Positions 13,101 to 28,800 are shown, numbered from the stretch's first letter. The stretch: 64,000 nucleotides of DNA from Protea cynaroides (GCA_028583415.1 CM053274.1:94210549-94274548); one strand, 5' to 3'. Made by a program: numbers and translations. The notes: generated from the letters alone by a model not told the origin.

Positions 13101-16100
13101 TAAGCTGTCCTACATCAGTACAACAATGGTATAGAGAGACAAAGAAAAAAAGAAAAATAATAACACTATTTATAAACAAACAATTAGCTGTATTGGGTCA
13201 AGTGTTCGGCATACTCAGTTTAATTGTGCACATCATGCCTTGCCTGTAGCTTTGTTGCCTCATGCAGATACCTAATCATATTTCCTCTAGGATGGTATCA
13301 TGTGGACACTCTTGGGTGCCTAGTTTCCATTAATTAACCAGAAACAAATACCCTGAAAACCTTGATTAAATTCAATAGACTAGGTTATCTTACCAGGTGC
13401 ACTATAATTATATAAATTGTTTAATGTGAGAAGAAGAGTAATTTGAAATTGTACAATGCTATAGTCAAAACCCAAGTGAAGCCAAAGCATAAAAACCATG
13501 CAGCATACCTTTTCTGAATATTGTCGGATGATGACACACAATTTTGTCTTGTGCATATATTAATAATTTCATCAACCTCCTGCCTTGATAGTTCATTAAT
13601 GTCTTGGATCTAAGAGACCATAAAAGGTAATTAGAAGATATGACTGAAATCTAAAAGGATGTGAGTGCCAGATGAATAGGAAATCAGACAAGGTAATGCT
13701 AATTCACAAAAAATCAAGCTACCTTGTTCAATAGTAAGGATTTTTCTTCAGCAGCTCTCTCAAGAGCCATTGTAACAGAATTAAGAAGACAAACAAGTGA
13801 ACTCAATGTGGGCTGTAGATGTCCAGCAGACACATGAAGATCACTAGGATCCAAGATCTGCCACCAGAAACATGTGCATTCAGAAAAAAGTTGCTTCTTT
13901 AAAGCATAAAAATATTCAAAATTAATCCAACTCGTTAGGCAGAGAAGTCTATTTCATAGAGAAAACTAATAGAAATGAGATTTCAATGGATTCCTTGTCT
14001 CAAGCACCATTGCAGCTAAGACCTTTGGAATATCCAAGATTTCTACACCCTAGTTCTTGGTCTCTAGTGGTGATGCCCTAGTTCACTTTTATTTGTCTCA
14101 TTTCTGTTTCCACTCTGTGAATATGAGTTTTTCCCCCTTTCCTTCGTTCTTTTCGGCAAGGAAGTTGTGTAGCTTCATGGTGAGAAGAAAGAAAAGCTGC
14201 TGAGTTTCCCAAGGTGTCTCATTTTCTCTTACAGGCAACAGTTCTCCAAAGCACGAATCCTTCTTCACCAATGGGAACCTGCTGAATTTTTTTCTCTAAA
14301 GGATGCCATTAGCTCTATTGAGATCAAGAGCTTTATCAGTAAGAACAGGATTCTTTAACAGGAGTCCAAGCTGGGAGATATTGATCCTGGGCACAATTTA
14401 CTACATTTTTATAATGGAGAAGACTTCCTCATCATGGTCATGGAGTTCATGAGAAGTCGGCAGAAATTGGACATAGACACTTGATTACCTCCAAATTTGA
14501 GCTAGCACTGGAGTCATCTGCTGCTCTGATTTGGATCACTTTATTTTTTTTTTTTTTCATATTTTCCATTTAATTTAGTCTTAAAATTGTTAGTGCTGGG
14601 GTTATAGTTCTAAGGATTTGATTATGCTGTTAATCAGTTGACCTGGCTTGGAGTTTGTAGGGCTTTGATTTAAAGCAAATTTCGTTAAAACTTTTCCTTA
14701 TTAGGTGTGGATAAGTCCTGGCAATATATTAAAAGTTTACTATAAGAAATTCCCTCCATACTGCAAGCCATGTTGAAAAATGACCATCTCAGGAGCAGTC
14801 TAGACTGACAAAACAACCTGCAAGTATACAACCACCTAGCTTCTAATAGCATCACTTGAGACCAGCAAACGATTGAGGGCCGTCTGAAACCCAATGTCAG
14901 GTAAAAATAAAAAAAAAACTTCACTCGAGACCAGCTAACGATTAACTTTTTCAACCCAAAAGCAATTTCCCATGTGGAAATATGAAACTTTGAAATCTGG
15001 TTGAGATATACTTTGGCAACTTCAGTTCCAAGGCTGAAAGAAAACTTGATACATGTAGGCCAAATGGATGAAATGAGACCCAAAATTTGAGACGTAGCTA
15101 ATCCCTCGGCTTATTTGGCCAAGATCAACCCTCCATGTAGCTCAAAATGGTGGACAAGAAGGCAAGCTATATCTCAATGGGTTGTGTAACGAACATGATC
15201 CTTAAATAAAATATCCTATTAAATATAGTATTTCATAATAAATATTAGGGGAATCTTATATATATATATATATATATATTATTTTTTGTTTTGGGGGGGG
15301 TGGTGTGGTAGGCTTCCAGACTGCTTCCCTTTCCTACATATTAAAAACACCAATACTTGCTGCAGGAGAAGGGGGAAGACTTCCCTCCCTGTTCCTTCCC
15401 CTGGCACTGCCACTGGGAGGTACTGGTGGTGGTGACCACGGGGTTGGCAATGATAAATGGATGACTGATTTATTATGAGACTCCAAATTATATAAAAGAT
15501 ATATAACTTTGCGTGATGGCTTGACAATTAGTAGAGAATACAAATATTCACCAATTTGTAGCTTCAGACCTATTCTTTAGTGCAGGTTAAAAATGAAATT
15601 CCTCTTATGAGTTGGTATAACTGCCTAGAAGCTAAGGGCCTTCTGTTTGCTCTTAGTGGCTCTGATCACCACTCCAACAAGCCAAGGGAAGCTCTACTAT
15701 CAAAGTAGCATAGCAGATAGAGTTGCAAGTTGCAACTGAAGCTTAAAGAAAATAGGTTCATTCTCATTTTATGGGTAGATCCTGATACCTGCTATCAGTA
15801 CACATCTAGGGTAGGGTTTAGCCCACTTAGGCTGTATATAATTTTTCACTAGTAATAAAATTTTAAGCACAAATTTCTAGGGTCTCGATGTTACAGGTTT
15901 CAAAAAAAAAAAAAAAATGCAGATGTAAATAAAAAGCATTACTGCACATACCTGAAGCCGGAGGGACTTCTTTGTGACAAGAAAATAAAGATAAGAGCTC
16001 AGACTAAAGCATAACCGAAACATCATTAACTCCAACTTCCTCTGGTCCTGATCATTATATTGCACACAATTATTAAATAAACAGTGTCCAAATTGTACTT

Positions 16101-19100
16101 CCTCAAATTAAGCCAACAAAGAGGTTACCTCAAGAGGTCGTACTGATTGGACAAAACTAAAGGACTCTGCGTCACGAGAAAAAAGAACACGCATCATGCC
16201 AAAAAGCCCTTGAATAAAACCATACTCATCATTCTCTTCATATGGCCAAACCTACAGGATATCCAAAGCAGATTATCTAATCAAAAGAAGCATAAAGAAA
16301 CTACAAGGGCTTCAAAGCCAAGAAACTGAAGAAAGGACAGCATATCCAGTGCATAAGACAAATCAGCAGGAATAGATGGACTGGCCCACCAAAGGGCAAG
16401 ATGCAGTTGCTGCCAATTTTCCATTTGCACCAACAGCATCTTTGGTTTCATTGCATTTGGAAAGGCACCTAGTTTACGCCCCATAATATGCATTATCAAA
16501 ATACCAACATAAAGTGTTGGTGGGAGCTACATAACAGAATTAATAAAATACTCTCAACAATTTTCCCAGTCATCTCCAAAGGAAACTTACCTTGCTAAGT
16601 ATACCAACGACAAGGTTAATTTGCTCCAAAGTCAACTCATCAGATTCAGAAACATCTTCCCTAAGAAGTTCATCAAAGAGAAACTGATGTCCCTTGACAA
16701 AACCTATGACCTCACGAACAACTTTATTCTTCACCTATTGCAAATCCCATTTATCAATATAACTTTTGATGGCAGGAAACAAAAATGCACAAGAGAATGG
16801 GTCAACACTTAAAGAGAAGAATCTCAAGAAAAAGATAACAATCAAAACTAATACAATACAGAGAAAAAACTCATGGGAATAGACAAATAATAGACTATGT
16901 ACTGTAATGCTTAAACAAGATAAACAGCTGTTTCTCTGTTAAATATGCATACCACAAGTGTAAACTTATGAAGTCTCCTAAATAAAAAGATAGCACTCAA
17001 AGTTCACAATCATCAGTAAAGATCAGGCTAACAATACCACAAGTCAAACAAAAAGACAATGATACCGCACAAGTCCTGAGAGAGAACAGGGCGGGCAGGC
17101 AGAGAGCTATTTCCACAATTATCGAGTCACACAAAAGCTCATTTAGCAACAGCACACTGCTGGGAGACCTAGTTATTCACCATGTTTAATTCACCAAGAT
17201 CTCAATCAATTGCTCTGGTTCTCAACTAGGGCCCTGAGGTTGATCAGGTGAACATCTCCAGTTGCACTAGCAGATTATTGCTTATAACCTTTTACAAACA
17301 AGCAAGTATAGTTCTTATATCTACCACAGATTAAAATCATCACAAGAATCAAACCATAGATATTAGGATTTAAAACTTGTTGCATTACCATTCATGTGGA
17401 AACTTCATGCGCAAATTATAATTTTGTAAATCAATCAGCCAGAACATGCATCATGAGTGCCGATGAAATTCTACATCCCAACAATTATTGGCACCAAACA
17501 TAAATAATGTTGGATAGTTGATGCCCTTTTCTATTAAGGAAGCACGAGAAACACAGAATATTCAGTTCACAAAGTTACGCATACAGGCCTAAAGGAAATT
17601 GAGGTCCAACCCAAACCAGTACTAATACCTGGTCCAAATTTAAACAATAGAAAAAAAAACTTATTTGTTTTGGTTGTTGCTCTCTCTCTCTCTATCCATC
17701 CCCATCCCCATCCCGATCCCCATCCCCATAGTTACTTTCTCTCATTATTTCTTTTCTTGTATAATCTCTCTTCTCGTTATTTCCCTCCTTATTTACTCCC
17801 CAAATTTCTCCCTTTTGTGTGGCTGTCTTACCTCTCTTTCTTGATTTATTTTAATTTCAGATCCACTTTTTTAGGAGAAGCTTATCTCTTTCCTCTCGCA
17901 CGGTATTACCTCTCTCCCTCCCATCGCAACCTACTTCTTTCCTATCCAATCTTTTCCAAATTTAAATTGATACCCCTTACACCACTGCCATTGACCACCC
18001 TCTCTCCTCTATTCCAACTCATCAAATTCAAAGATTAGATTATTATATGACTCCATTTTATTATGGAAAACAAATAATTCATATTTGATAATTGTTCTTT
18101 AAGATCTGACTTAGATCTGAGATCAGATATTGCCATATCTAACTGTCAGATCGGGATCTCTTTTTCAATTACTGGAGTCATTACTCGCAGGCCAATGAGA
18201 TTCGTTAGATCTGACTGATCTGCATCAAAATGGTCTCCTACTGTTACTTCGAGTGCCCATTTTCAGCTTCTGTTTGGGAAGCTATCCTACTTCGTTGTTG
18301 GCTTCTACAAGGTGTATTCAGAAATTTGGCAAGGAGATCAGCAAAGCATTCAAAGGGAAGACACCATGTGACAGAAAAGGAAAACTTGCCTTTGGGTTTG
18401 GTGGGTGCAATCATATACCAGGTTTGGTGGGTGCAATCATATACCAGGTTTGGTGGGAGCAAAATATTAAGTTGTGGACAGGGAAATCAGGAATTTTCAA
18501 GCAGATCCAGGACGCCATCAGACGCAGGACCCGGGTGGAGAACCTTGTTTGGATCTGCTATGGGGCCACTCCGGATAACATATGGCAATTAATAGCACCA
18601 GTGGCAATTCTGTAATTACTAGAACAAGGCAAGGTCTTGATTGGGAGTGAACAAGGAATAAGATGTGATAGGAAATATAAACTAGGAAGCAAAGTTAAGG
18701 GATGGATATAATGGACTTATGGGAAAAGGAACGGATAATATAGGAAAACAACTAAAAGATGAAACAATAAAATAGAAGGGAAAAGAGGGATTCATGGGTG
18801 AGGGGGTTGTCTTCTCCTTTGTTGGGGTTTCACGAAGGAAACCAGAGGTGAAAAACCAGTTTTGATAAAAGGGGGAGAACTCCTTCAACAGGTGTCAGAA
18901 ACAACCAGAAATTTGAAGGAGTTGATATCCCACAGACTCTGAAGGTGAGTCTGGCGCACAGACTAGTTGTAGGTATGATTTCAGGTCAGAATCTCATAAC
19001 CGGGAAGGACTTAAGACATGAAGCTTGAGGGCTTGAGTTGACCTGATAAATGGATTAGTCCTCATAATCTGGAACTAAGAACAGGACCTGAGTGAGTTCA

Positions 19101-19815
19101 GGTTCAATTACTGAGGCTGATAATCTTGCCCAGAATAGGGTATCGATAACAGGAAAGAAGGTAAGAAGGAAATAACAGGGGAGTGAGAGAGAATAGAAGG
19201 GTCCGGGAGTTTGGGAAAGAAGAATCGATTGCGCCGGGGGGGGATCTCGTAGGCTCTCACGGTTTGGCCACGCAGGCACAACACTCAATTTCTTTTCGTA
19301 TTTTCCAAATTTACTAATCCATCGGTTACAATGGTATTTAAAGAGAGAATAAAATCATAAAGAAATCCTAATCTAATACACAGACTCAGCTGTAAGATCA
19401 AATCATAAACTAATACTCAACTCTGAAATCAAATCTGAAAGGACTCTAATAGCTAACCATAAACATTATTAGGTAAAAAAAACATGATAATTAATAATTA
19501 AAATAAATCTTAAACTACTACTCTTAAGGATTCTGGTTTGTAGGGAAGCAAGAGTCTCCAAGTCGCCAACCACCTCTTTGATCGGTTCCCTTTTCCAGTT
19601 GGAAATTGCATCACCATCACTTTGAGATCCGGGGCTCCCTCATCCCCATAGCCAAATATTGGCAAGACACCGCTAGAAATAGATTTTTAGTTCATGCTAG
19701 GGACCCGCAATGGCCTCATGTAATTTTTCTGGTTTTCAGTCCCTTTCTAGGAGCCCCTGTACATTTGTGCCTTCTTGAATATATCTTATCTTTATTGAAC
19801 CCTCCTCCCCCCCCA

Positions 19816-19849
<34 letters not shown>

Positions 19850-22800
19850 AAATCACCCAAAAATAAAATAAAAAATACACAACACAACACACACCAATGC
19901 CCTATTTTAAGTTATCTAATCTCAGCACCTTGCTTAGCGCCAAAACCAAATAAAAAGTGGCCACCGCTGGTGGAGTCTTATTGTTCTGCACCCTACTTCC
20001 CCTATAACTTCCTCTCCTCTTCATTATCCAACTCCTTGGTCAAAAAATTAGAAAAGTAAGCCACTGAAAAGTCCCCACCAGGACCATCATCCTAAATTCA
20101 AATTGTACTCCCATCGGATATCATAACTTTGCAGTAAAACGAGCTTGCTTTCACACTAATCTTTCAAGCTAATGATACAAAATAATTTACTTTTCAGCAA
20201 AACAAGTTGCATTCAAAGGACAAAAAAAATGTCAATCTGTTTTCTCTTAGTACATAATGGACCCAAACAACCAAAATCAATCATTTATTAAGGAAGTGTT
20301 ATTGTGACTCCTGCAAGTGCAATGCACAGCGTATTGAGTACAACAATTTGGATTAATAGTGGCATTCTCCAATATTACGTGAACAGTAGTAACAAAACCA
20401 ATTGAAAGTAATCCTAGGTTTAGAGCACTAAAATTACAACATAAGCTACCGAACTGATGCATTTCAAATTTACTTCCAAGGAGCATCTAAGATAAAAATT
20501 TCACTCACAAAAACATAAAAACCTGACCACAAATGTCATGCAAATTAGTCGATTTGATGCGGGGCTGACCGGGTAAGGATTGGTCTACTTGCCTAGATCT
20601 AGATATTGGATAAGTCCATCAGGATTATGCATCACATGCACAAGTCAAGCATATCTAGTAAAAAATTTTAGCATTCTTAATGGCAATAAAAAAGTATCAA
20701 AATAGGCACGAATAGCAATGTTGAAGAATCCATTAGTCCACCACCATATCCGACAAATCATCCTAATAATAATAGTAATTAACTACAGCCATTGTGAAAC
20801 AGTCTCTCCGCAAAGCGGGGGTAAGGTTGCGTAAATTTGCCCCTCCCCAAACCCCGCAGTGGTGGGAACCTCGTCCATTGGGTGTGCCCTTTTTAACTAC
20901 ATCCATAGTGAAAGAAGCCAACTTCAAAAATCTTTTTTTTATAGTAACAGCTAAATACTATGGAAGCAATAATATATAACTGTCACTAGACAAATCCAGC
21001 CAACAAATTTTTTTTCTTATTACTATAGAAGCCAACAAAGTCTTGAACCTCTTCTTTGTGGAGAGGTGAGTTTAGTTCCATAATCAGAAGTCTCTCCTCT
21101 TAACCTTACAAGATTACGTTGAGAAACAAACTCATACCAAATACAAAGCAAACATAAGATTGCACGTGCTAGTCATCCTCAAGCTTGCGTTTTTTTCCTT
21201 TAGATTGCTTGAGTCCTCTGAATGTATATGGTCAATGGTTACATTCTTATTATCTTTAAATGTTTGCAAACCATGGGGGAAAAGGAAAGAGGATTTTTAT
21301 CAAAGCAAACAAGCTTTTCCATTTTCAAGTATTCTTTAGAGAACGATGCATCAGAGAAACCCAAAACTGTATTATTGTACGCTAAACAACAACATGTACA
21401 AGTAAGAAAATTTTGTATTTTTTGGAAGGAAAATTATTAAAGTACTAAGAAATACTAAGCACTAACCTCAAAAAAATCAGATGTATCCAACAATGATGTT
21501 AACGAAGAAACCAATCTCAAAATCGGCACTACAACCATTCGTTGCTTATCAATCTCCCCAGCAATATCTCGTCCAACCTTAGTGTCAACCCGCCTAAAAC
21601 TTCCCTGGTAAAGGCTCTTTAATCAACCTATATTCAACTGATGAAATTAAATGCAAGTGAAAAATACCTTAATTGGACGACCAGTAATCCTGCATGAAGT
21701 AAGATGTTCCAAGGCACCCATGGAAAATAGAACCTGTGCACCAGGTTTCCCATAGTTGTGACTAATTCTCAGGACCAGAGCAAGTTCACCCTCGAGAGTG
21801 CATACTCTCTGCAATGAATCCAATGATCGCCAGCCATCCTAATAAAATGTGTGTTAATGTGTCAAACAAAATGTAAAATCTGAAGCAGTGAAAATTTTTT
21901 CCTATATTTAAGCAATGTTTGCATGCTTACATGAGATTCACGTCATACTTTGAAAGTTTTTCAGAACTTTGCATGGTCGAAGAATCTTAAAAATCACAAC
22001 TTTCTTAAAACCCACTTTCCTGGAGAAATTTGGTCGCACTAGCATAGGTGGGCCCATATAATAATATGCTAACCATATTAGGCTCTGTTTACTCACGAAA
22101 ATGAATGGACACTAGTAGGAATAACTTATTTAATGTCAATATTTTAATTGTGTACAATAACTTAAGGTGAAAGGACACAATAAAAGCAGTATACTAGCAA
22201 AATAGGGAGCAATACCAAACTACTACTTTGCTCTATTTTTTTTCACATTTAATCATTTATAAACATGCATTTATGCCTAAATAAGCATACCCTAAATTCT
22301 AGAATTTCCCCAAAATGGAATCAAATGAATGAAAACAGAACAACTTTTCTACTCAACTGACTGCCCCTAAAAATTAAAACTCTTTCATCTCTGTATTGTT
22401 CCCCTTCCCAAAGAGGCTTTGATGTGGGTCCTAGTTGGAAATCAGCTCCTTTAGTTCAAGCTGGAACTGTTTTTGATGTGGGATCCGGGTTGAGAAAACC
22501 CTAATTAGATCCGCTAGTAGGCCCACCCAAACAATAAACAATTCCACAATGATATAATGGCAGAATTGTAATTAAACTCAAAACTCAATCAGTAATGGCA
22601 GATTTGGTAATAAATCAAACTTTTCTAATAACTTGTAGAGAACCAAACAAAGCCTTAGGATGAAGCGGAAATTAAGGCAAAAGAGTTGAGGGCAATTCTG
22701 GAAAAACAGATTAAAGGTAATCAAATAGAACATGACCTGTAGGTTGTCTTCAACTTCTCGATAGAATAGAGGCGCAAATCAGATTCGAGAAAAGGAGAAG

Positions 22801-25800
22801 TATCTCCTTCAATTCACCATCATTCGATCCGAAACTTCGAGAGAAAGATTGCAACTCATATGTCTCTTGAATGCCATGAAGAAACACAAGGATAAGCAAA
22901 TAAGAAAATTTAGATTTAAGGTCTGAAATCGATCCTAGCGGTAAGCAAAGAACCAGGTCTGAAACTTGGTTTGTAGCTCACGGTAGGGTGATGGTTTGGG
23001 GTTGAAGCTCAAGGGTTTGGGTCGGTTATGTAAATGAAGGTCTCGGCCAGTCTTTAAGAGTGATAGGAAAAAAGAGGAGAGAGATCGAAGCACTTTGTTG
23101 GGGCTGGAGTTACCGCCAGAACAGGGGAGAAGGTTTCGGGTGCAGGGACTGGGGAGAGGGAAAATGGAAGAAGAGGGAAAGAGGAAGGAAGAGGAAGAAG
23201 AAACAGAACGAGATGGAGGGGGATGAGATTTCTGGCCAGCAGGCCTACACTACTCTCAAATCAGAGACTTCTTCAATTCATTCATAATAATCTTCTCTAA
23301 ATTTCTACTGTCTATTACATGCTTTTATAAAGGAAAATACTTCCTAAACTAATTGACATAATTTTAGAAACTAAATAATATCCTTATGAAATAAACTCTC
23401 TATGGAATAAAATCCCTACCCAAAACAGAAATAATAAATAAGGAAACCTAAATTGAAACTTCCTAATTCTAAATTGAATCTCTACCAACCCTTTCCAAAC
23501 CAAAAAGTTGGTTTGGGCTTGAGCCGGTTCAAGTTTGGTTTGGGTAGCCAAATCGGCTCGAATTGGTCCAACCATAAGCACGCTACTGCATCAACTTTTC
23601 GCTTCTCAAAAGAACTCGACTCCGTTGAGTTTGGATAAGGACCAAGAGGACCATCAGATGGAATGCGCTGAGGAGAAGCGAGTTAGCATTCTTCTTAAGC
23701 TTGATGGCAGGAAGGTATTTTGCTAGAACAAGTTGCATATCGACCCACCGAACTTGAAGGTGTAAGTATTCTCGTACCCATCATGTTGAACCTTTTTATC
23801 AAACATCCAAGGACGGCCAAGGAGAAGGTGACAGATCTTGAGGGGTAACACATCACATTGAACAGTGTCAATCAACCCGCCGATGGAATACGTGACCAAA
23901 CACCGCTCATGAACCTTAAGATTATTGTTATTTATCCACCCAACCTTGTAGGGATGTGGATGGGACTCTATCTTCAACCCCAATTTGTTAACCATGTCTT
24001 CAGAGACTGCATTGGTGCAATTGCCAACGTCAATGATCATGTTGCATAGGGAACCGTTGCATTTTACCCTTGTCTGAAAAATATTGCCACGACGCCAATT
24101 GTCCTCTTCAGGTATCTGTGTAGCCAAGAGAGGGAGAAGGACTGCAAAAGCCTGGTGCAACTGATCAGCGTCACTATCGCTGTCATCACTAGTGCTCGGT
24201 TGCCAAGTATACGATTTCATTCTTACGTTGCTCCTCTGTGGCAGTGGCCATGAGTTTTTCTTTATCGACAAAAGCAATTCAGCGATTTGGGCAATGGGAG
24301 GCAAAGTGACCGAAACCCTTACATGTGTAACATTGGATCTCAACCCTCGGTTTTGAAGGAAGCCTATCAGAACCACGCGGAGGCGGAGAATATGGACGGT
24401 TCGGCCGTGAAGATGCCATACTAGAACCATTTTCTTGAGGCTTGCTAAAGGACTTCTCTGGTGGTGGAGCTTGTTTAACAAAATTGTTACCTTTAGAGAA
24501 CATCTCTGGAAAGCTTCTCCGGTTGTATGACCGCTTTAAATTTTCCTCTACTTGATATGTCACTTGTACAACATCCTCCATTGTATGTAACCGATTGGAA
24601 GCTAAGGAAGCACTAATCTATGGGTGCAAACCATTACGGAATTATGCTACCAAAACATCTTCATCCCAATCAAAATCAGATTGGGTAGCCAAGTAATAGA
24701 ATCGGGCCACATATTTTTCAACGGTCATATTTTCTTACCTTAATTGGGTAAACTTGAGATGCGTCCGTTGCTTGTAATCAAGAGGTAGGAATCGCCGGTT
24801 CAGTGCCGCATACATCTCAATCCAAGTATTTATTTCACCAATGCCGCGAGTTTGATTGCTTCTGATATTTAATCCACCAAACTCGTGTTGTGCCCTTCAG
24901 TTTAGCTTCTGCAAACATCAATTTTCTAGCCTCTGACAATCCGTACCATTTGAAAAATATCTCCAAGCTATGGATCCAGTCAAGATACTCCTCAGGATTT
25001 TGGTCTCCATTAAAATCAAGCACATCCAGTCGTGCTCCTTTGTCAACACCAAAAATTTCTCCATATCGACCAACTCCTATGGTGGTGGTGGTGGTGGAAG
25101 TACATGTCGTGATGGTGATGATGGTGGTGATGAGCATGCATTGGGAGGTGGAACTTGTGAAACGGAATTGGAGGAATCCCCAAGTATGAAACTCTTATCT
25201 TTGAAAGCTTGTGACAACATGTCAAGGGAAGTTTGCATTCTTGTCATCAAATACTGAAAAGTTATAAGAGAGGCATCGATCCCATCAAGTCGTTTTGATA
25301 AACCACCAATGGTGGTGTCAGTATCCTATTTGTAGGTGTTGATACGTGACAAAAGCTCATTGTTACTCACCATGACTCTAAGATTTTCGCTCTGATACCA
25401 ATTGATGCGCGATCCAGGTTAAGAAAACCCTAATTAGATCCGCTAGTAGGCCCACCCAAACAATAAACAATTCCAACAATGATATAATGGCAGAATTGTA
25501 ATTAAACTCAAAACTCAACCAGTAATGGCAGATTTGGTAATAAATCAGATTTCTAATAACTTGTAGAGAACCAAACAAAGCCTTAGGATGAAGTGGAAAT
25601 TAAGGCAAAAGAGTTGAGGGCAATTCTGGAAAAACAGATTAAAGGTAATCAAATAGAACGTGACCTGTAGGTTGTCTTCAACCTTTCGATAGAATAGAGG
25701 CGCAAACCAGATTCGAGAAAAGGAGAAGTATCTCCTTCAATATACCATCATTCGATCCGAAACTTCGAGAGAAAGATTGCAACTCATATGTCTCTTGAAT

Positions 25801-28800
25801 GCCATGAAGAAACACAAGGATCAGCAAATCAAAAATTTAGATTTAAGGTCTGAAATCGATCCTGGCGGTAAGCAAAGAACTAGGTCAGAAACTTGGTCTG
25901 TAGCTCACGGTAGGGTGATGGTTTGGGGTTGAAGCTCAAGGGTTTGGGTCGGTTATCTGAATGAAGGTCTCAGCCAGACTTTGAGAGTGATAGGAAGAAA
26001 GAGGAGAGAGATCGAAGCACTTTGTTGGGGCTGGGGTTACTGCCAGAACAGGGGAGAAGGTTTCGGGTGCAGGGACTGGAGAGAGGGAAGATGGAAGAAG
26101 AGGGAAAGAGGAAGGAAGAGGAAGAAGAAACAGAACGAGATGGACAGTGATGGGATTTCTGGCCAGCAGGCCTACACTACTCTCAAATCAGAGACTTCTT
26201 CAATTCATTTATAATAATCTTCTCTAAATTTCTACCGTCTATTACATGCTTTTATAAAGGAAAATACTTCCTAAACTAATTGACATAATTTTAGAAACTA
26301 AATAATATCCTTATGAAATAAACTCTCTATGGAATAAAATCCCTACCCAAAACAGAAATAATAAATAAGGAAACCTAAATTGAAACTTCCTAATCCTAAA
26401 TTGAACCTCTACCAACCCTTTCCAAACCAACCTCTACCAACCCTTTCCAAACCAAAAGGTTGGTTTGGGCTTGAGCTGGTTCAGGTTTGGTTTGGGTAGA
26501 CAAATCGGCTCGTATTGGTCCAACCATGAGCATGCTACTGCATCAGTTTTGTCTCCCTTTTCACATATATAATAGGTTACAACATTAACACCATCAAGTA
26601 AGCAAGCTTACATAACAATGACTCGATGTCTAGTGGCACTTTAAGCAACAAAAACCTGAAAGTGATAAACTAAAGATTTTTGATATGATAAGCTTGGAAA
26701 GAAAAAAAAGAAAAAAAGAAAAAAAAAAAGAAAAAAAAAAAAGAATATTTATGAGGGGTGACTTAAGGAAAAAATAACACAAACCTGGCAGGACATATTG
26801 CTTATCTCTGAAAAGCATGACCTTAAAAATCCCCTGCTTTGAAGTTGATTCAAGAAAAACCTTTCCCGATCAATACTAATAAATGCATCTAAGACATAGA
26901 ATGATATTGTCTTTCCAGCTTCACTACCCTGAATAGCATCCTTTGTTACCTAAAGTTTAAACAAGTGGGTTAGTACACCAACAAAAACAGAAATAGAAGA
27001 CATCAAATTTAAACAATGTCAAAGCCATAGTAGACTATGACATGCATTACAAAAACATAGCACTATTGACAATTTAAGAAAGATGCATATAGATAAAATA
27101 CATAAATCTTCAAAATGGTAAAACACTCACGCCGACCGCAAATGTCTTCACTGCCCTGGAATGTATGCTTTAAATTTAAACAAATAAAACATGCACACTA
27201 ACAAAGTGATTTCAACACCGAAAAGAGTATTAAGTCTTAAGATACATAAAGCAATTGCCTCCTGCCCCGCTTTTGCTAAGTGCATGACAGCGTGATTGTG
27301 TTAGTTCCTTAGTAATGTTGTGCTGTTCTGACTTGTGAATTATGATACTTCTGAGTTCTGATGGTAAATACCACGCATCCTATTACAATGTGTCAATGGA
27401 CTTCATCACTCTGTTGTCAGTAATTAAATAAGTATTGACTATTTTAACGTATGAGATTCCTATCCTTTTTTACTGTCTTCTGACTGAAAGGATTCAGGAG
27501 GAGACCATTTTTTGTATTGACTCGAAATTATTTATTTATTTTTTTTGGGAGTGGCGGGGGGGATGCATGGAAGTGTTATTCGTCTCGGTTCAACAAGACA
27601 CAAGAAGAGAAACATTAGATCAAAATGGGTTTTGATACAGGTTTCGTCGTTTCGACCAAGGTTTCAAATTCAGCCTAGATAAATCCCAGGTTTGATCGCA
27701 CAAGCCCATTGTTCCCTGGCATGATGTGGTGTTGTTTTAAGGGCCACTCTCCTCGGCATAGTTTCACTTTATGACGTGCCCTAATCATGTCTCTTCCTAC
27801 TAGCTCTCTTTTATGCAATAGGTTCATTATCCATAACGCTAATTGTGGTTTCTGTTGGGCTGCTGATGAAGATGTCCAGCACCTCTTTTTTAACTGCCCA
27901 TTTTCCAAAAGAATTTGGGGAAAGATCTTTGAGAAATGCTGGCTGCGCCATAGAAGGATTCGCCTTTTTGATCAAGAATGGAGATGGATAGTCAAAAGTT
28001 CAAATGGAAAGCTACTAGTGATATAGTGGTTAAATTGGCTTTTGTAGTGACGCTTTACCATATCTGGTTCGAAAGGAAAATCAGATTATGGGCGGGCAAG
28101 TCAAGATCCTTCAAATCTGGGAAGCCATCATATTCGACGTGCGTGGCACAAATCCAGCCCATCCCCTTCCACCTCTCATTTCCCGGATCCCGAGAGAAAC
28201 AAATTCATTCTATTCCAGCGGGTAATTTTGTTTTGATTTGTGCTTCCTTGGTCCCTGTTGACTTGTTTGGGGCTTAGCCCTTTTGTAAAGAGCTTGGCTC
28301 TATCCTTTGGATACCTAGGTTTGGTTCTTTTCCCTGTTTCGGAGTGTTATTAATATATCATTTATTCACCCAAAAAAAAAATTCCTAGGTTTCGGTTGAA
28401 ACCTGAGATATCTCGGTCTCGGCCAGGTCCAAAACCGACCTCGAAACAGAAATTAAGAACCTTGAAGATGGTAGAGGACATAACAACTAAAACTCATGAC
28501 ATTGGAAGGAGGTGGACATAATCCTCAACCTACCACACAATGCTTTTTAAGGTGCAAACATGAAATGGACTCTTAACAAGATAAACTCTATCCTGAATCA
28601 ACAAAACTAGATCAAATCATATCATAATGTTTGGCCAATCCATTCTCAACCTTAATCCTAGTCATCAGCAGTTATATTCCAGACTCAAACATTTAAGGTT
28701 CAAAGAGATTCCAGACCCTCAAACTGTTACATATATTCAAATTCATAAAGGGCCATGTCATCTCTTAAAGCATGCATGCTCTAGCCATTTTCCACAATGC

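Larger units (their letters stand above)
22469..26550 (-). mobile_element. Non-autonomous Ty3/gypsy retrotransposon (gag-protease only)
   Basis: Two LTRs of 1,120 bp (22474-23593) and 1,143 bp (25403-26545), clearly the same sequence with small differences, each beginning TGATG and ending GCATCA. The 5-bp target duplication GTTTT lies at 22469-22473 and 26546-26550. The PBS, complement of 25389-25400 (TGGTATCAGAGC), matches initiator tRNA-Met and sits 2 bp inside the right LTR, so transcription runs on the minus strand. The 1.8-kb internal region encodes gag and protease but no RT, RNase H or integrase. Confidence 0.93.

Noticed and set aside
14685..15083. 132-residue minus-strand frame
   Set aside because: Intron between NUP205 exons; no similarity to known proteins and no splice or promoter support.
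23060..23287. 75-77 residue basic frame present twice (also 25981-26214)
   Set aside because: It lies in both LTRs of the gypsy element; purine-rich LTR sequence, not a gene.
24890..25257. Plus-strand frames of 95-99 residues
   Set aside because: Antisense shadows of the gypsy gag, including a His/Gly codon repeat.
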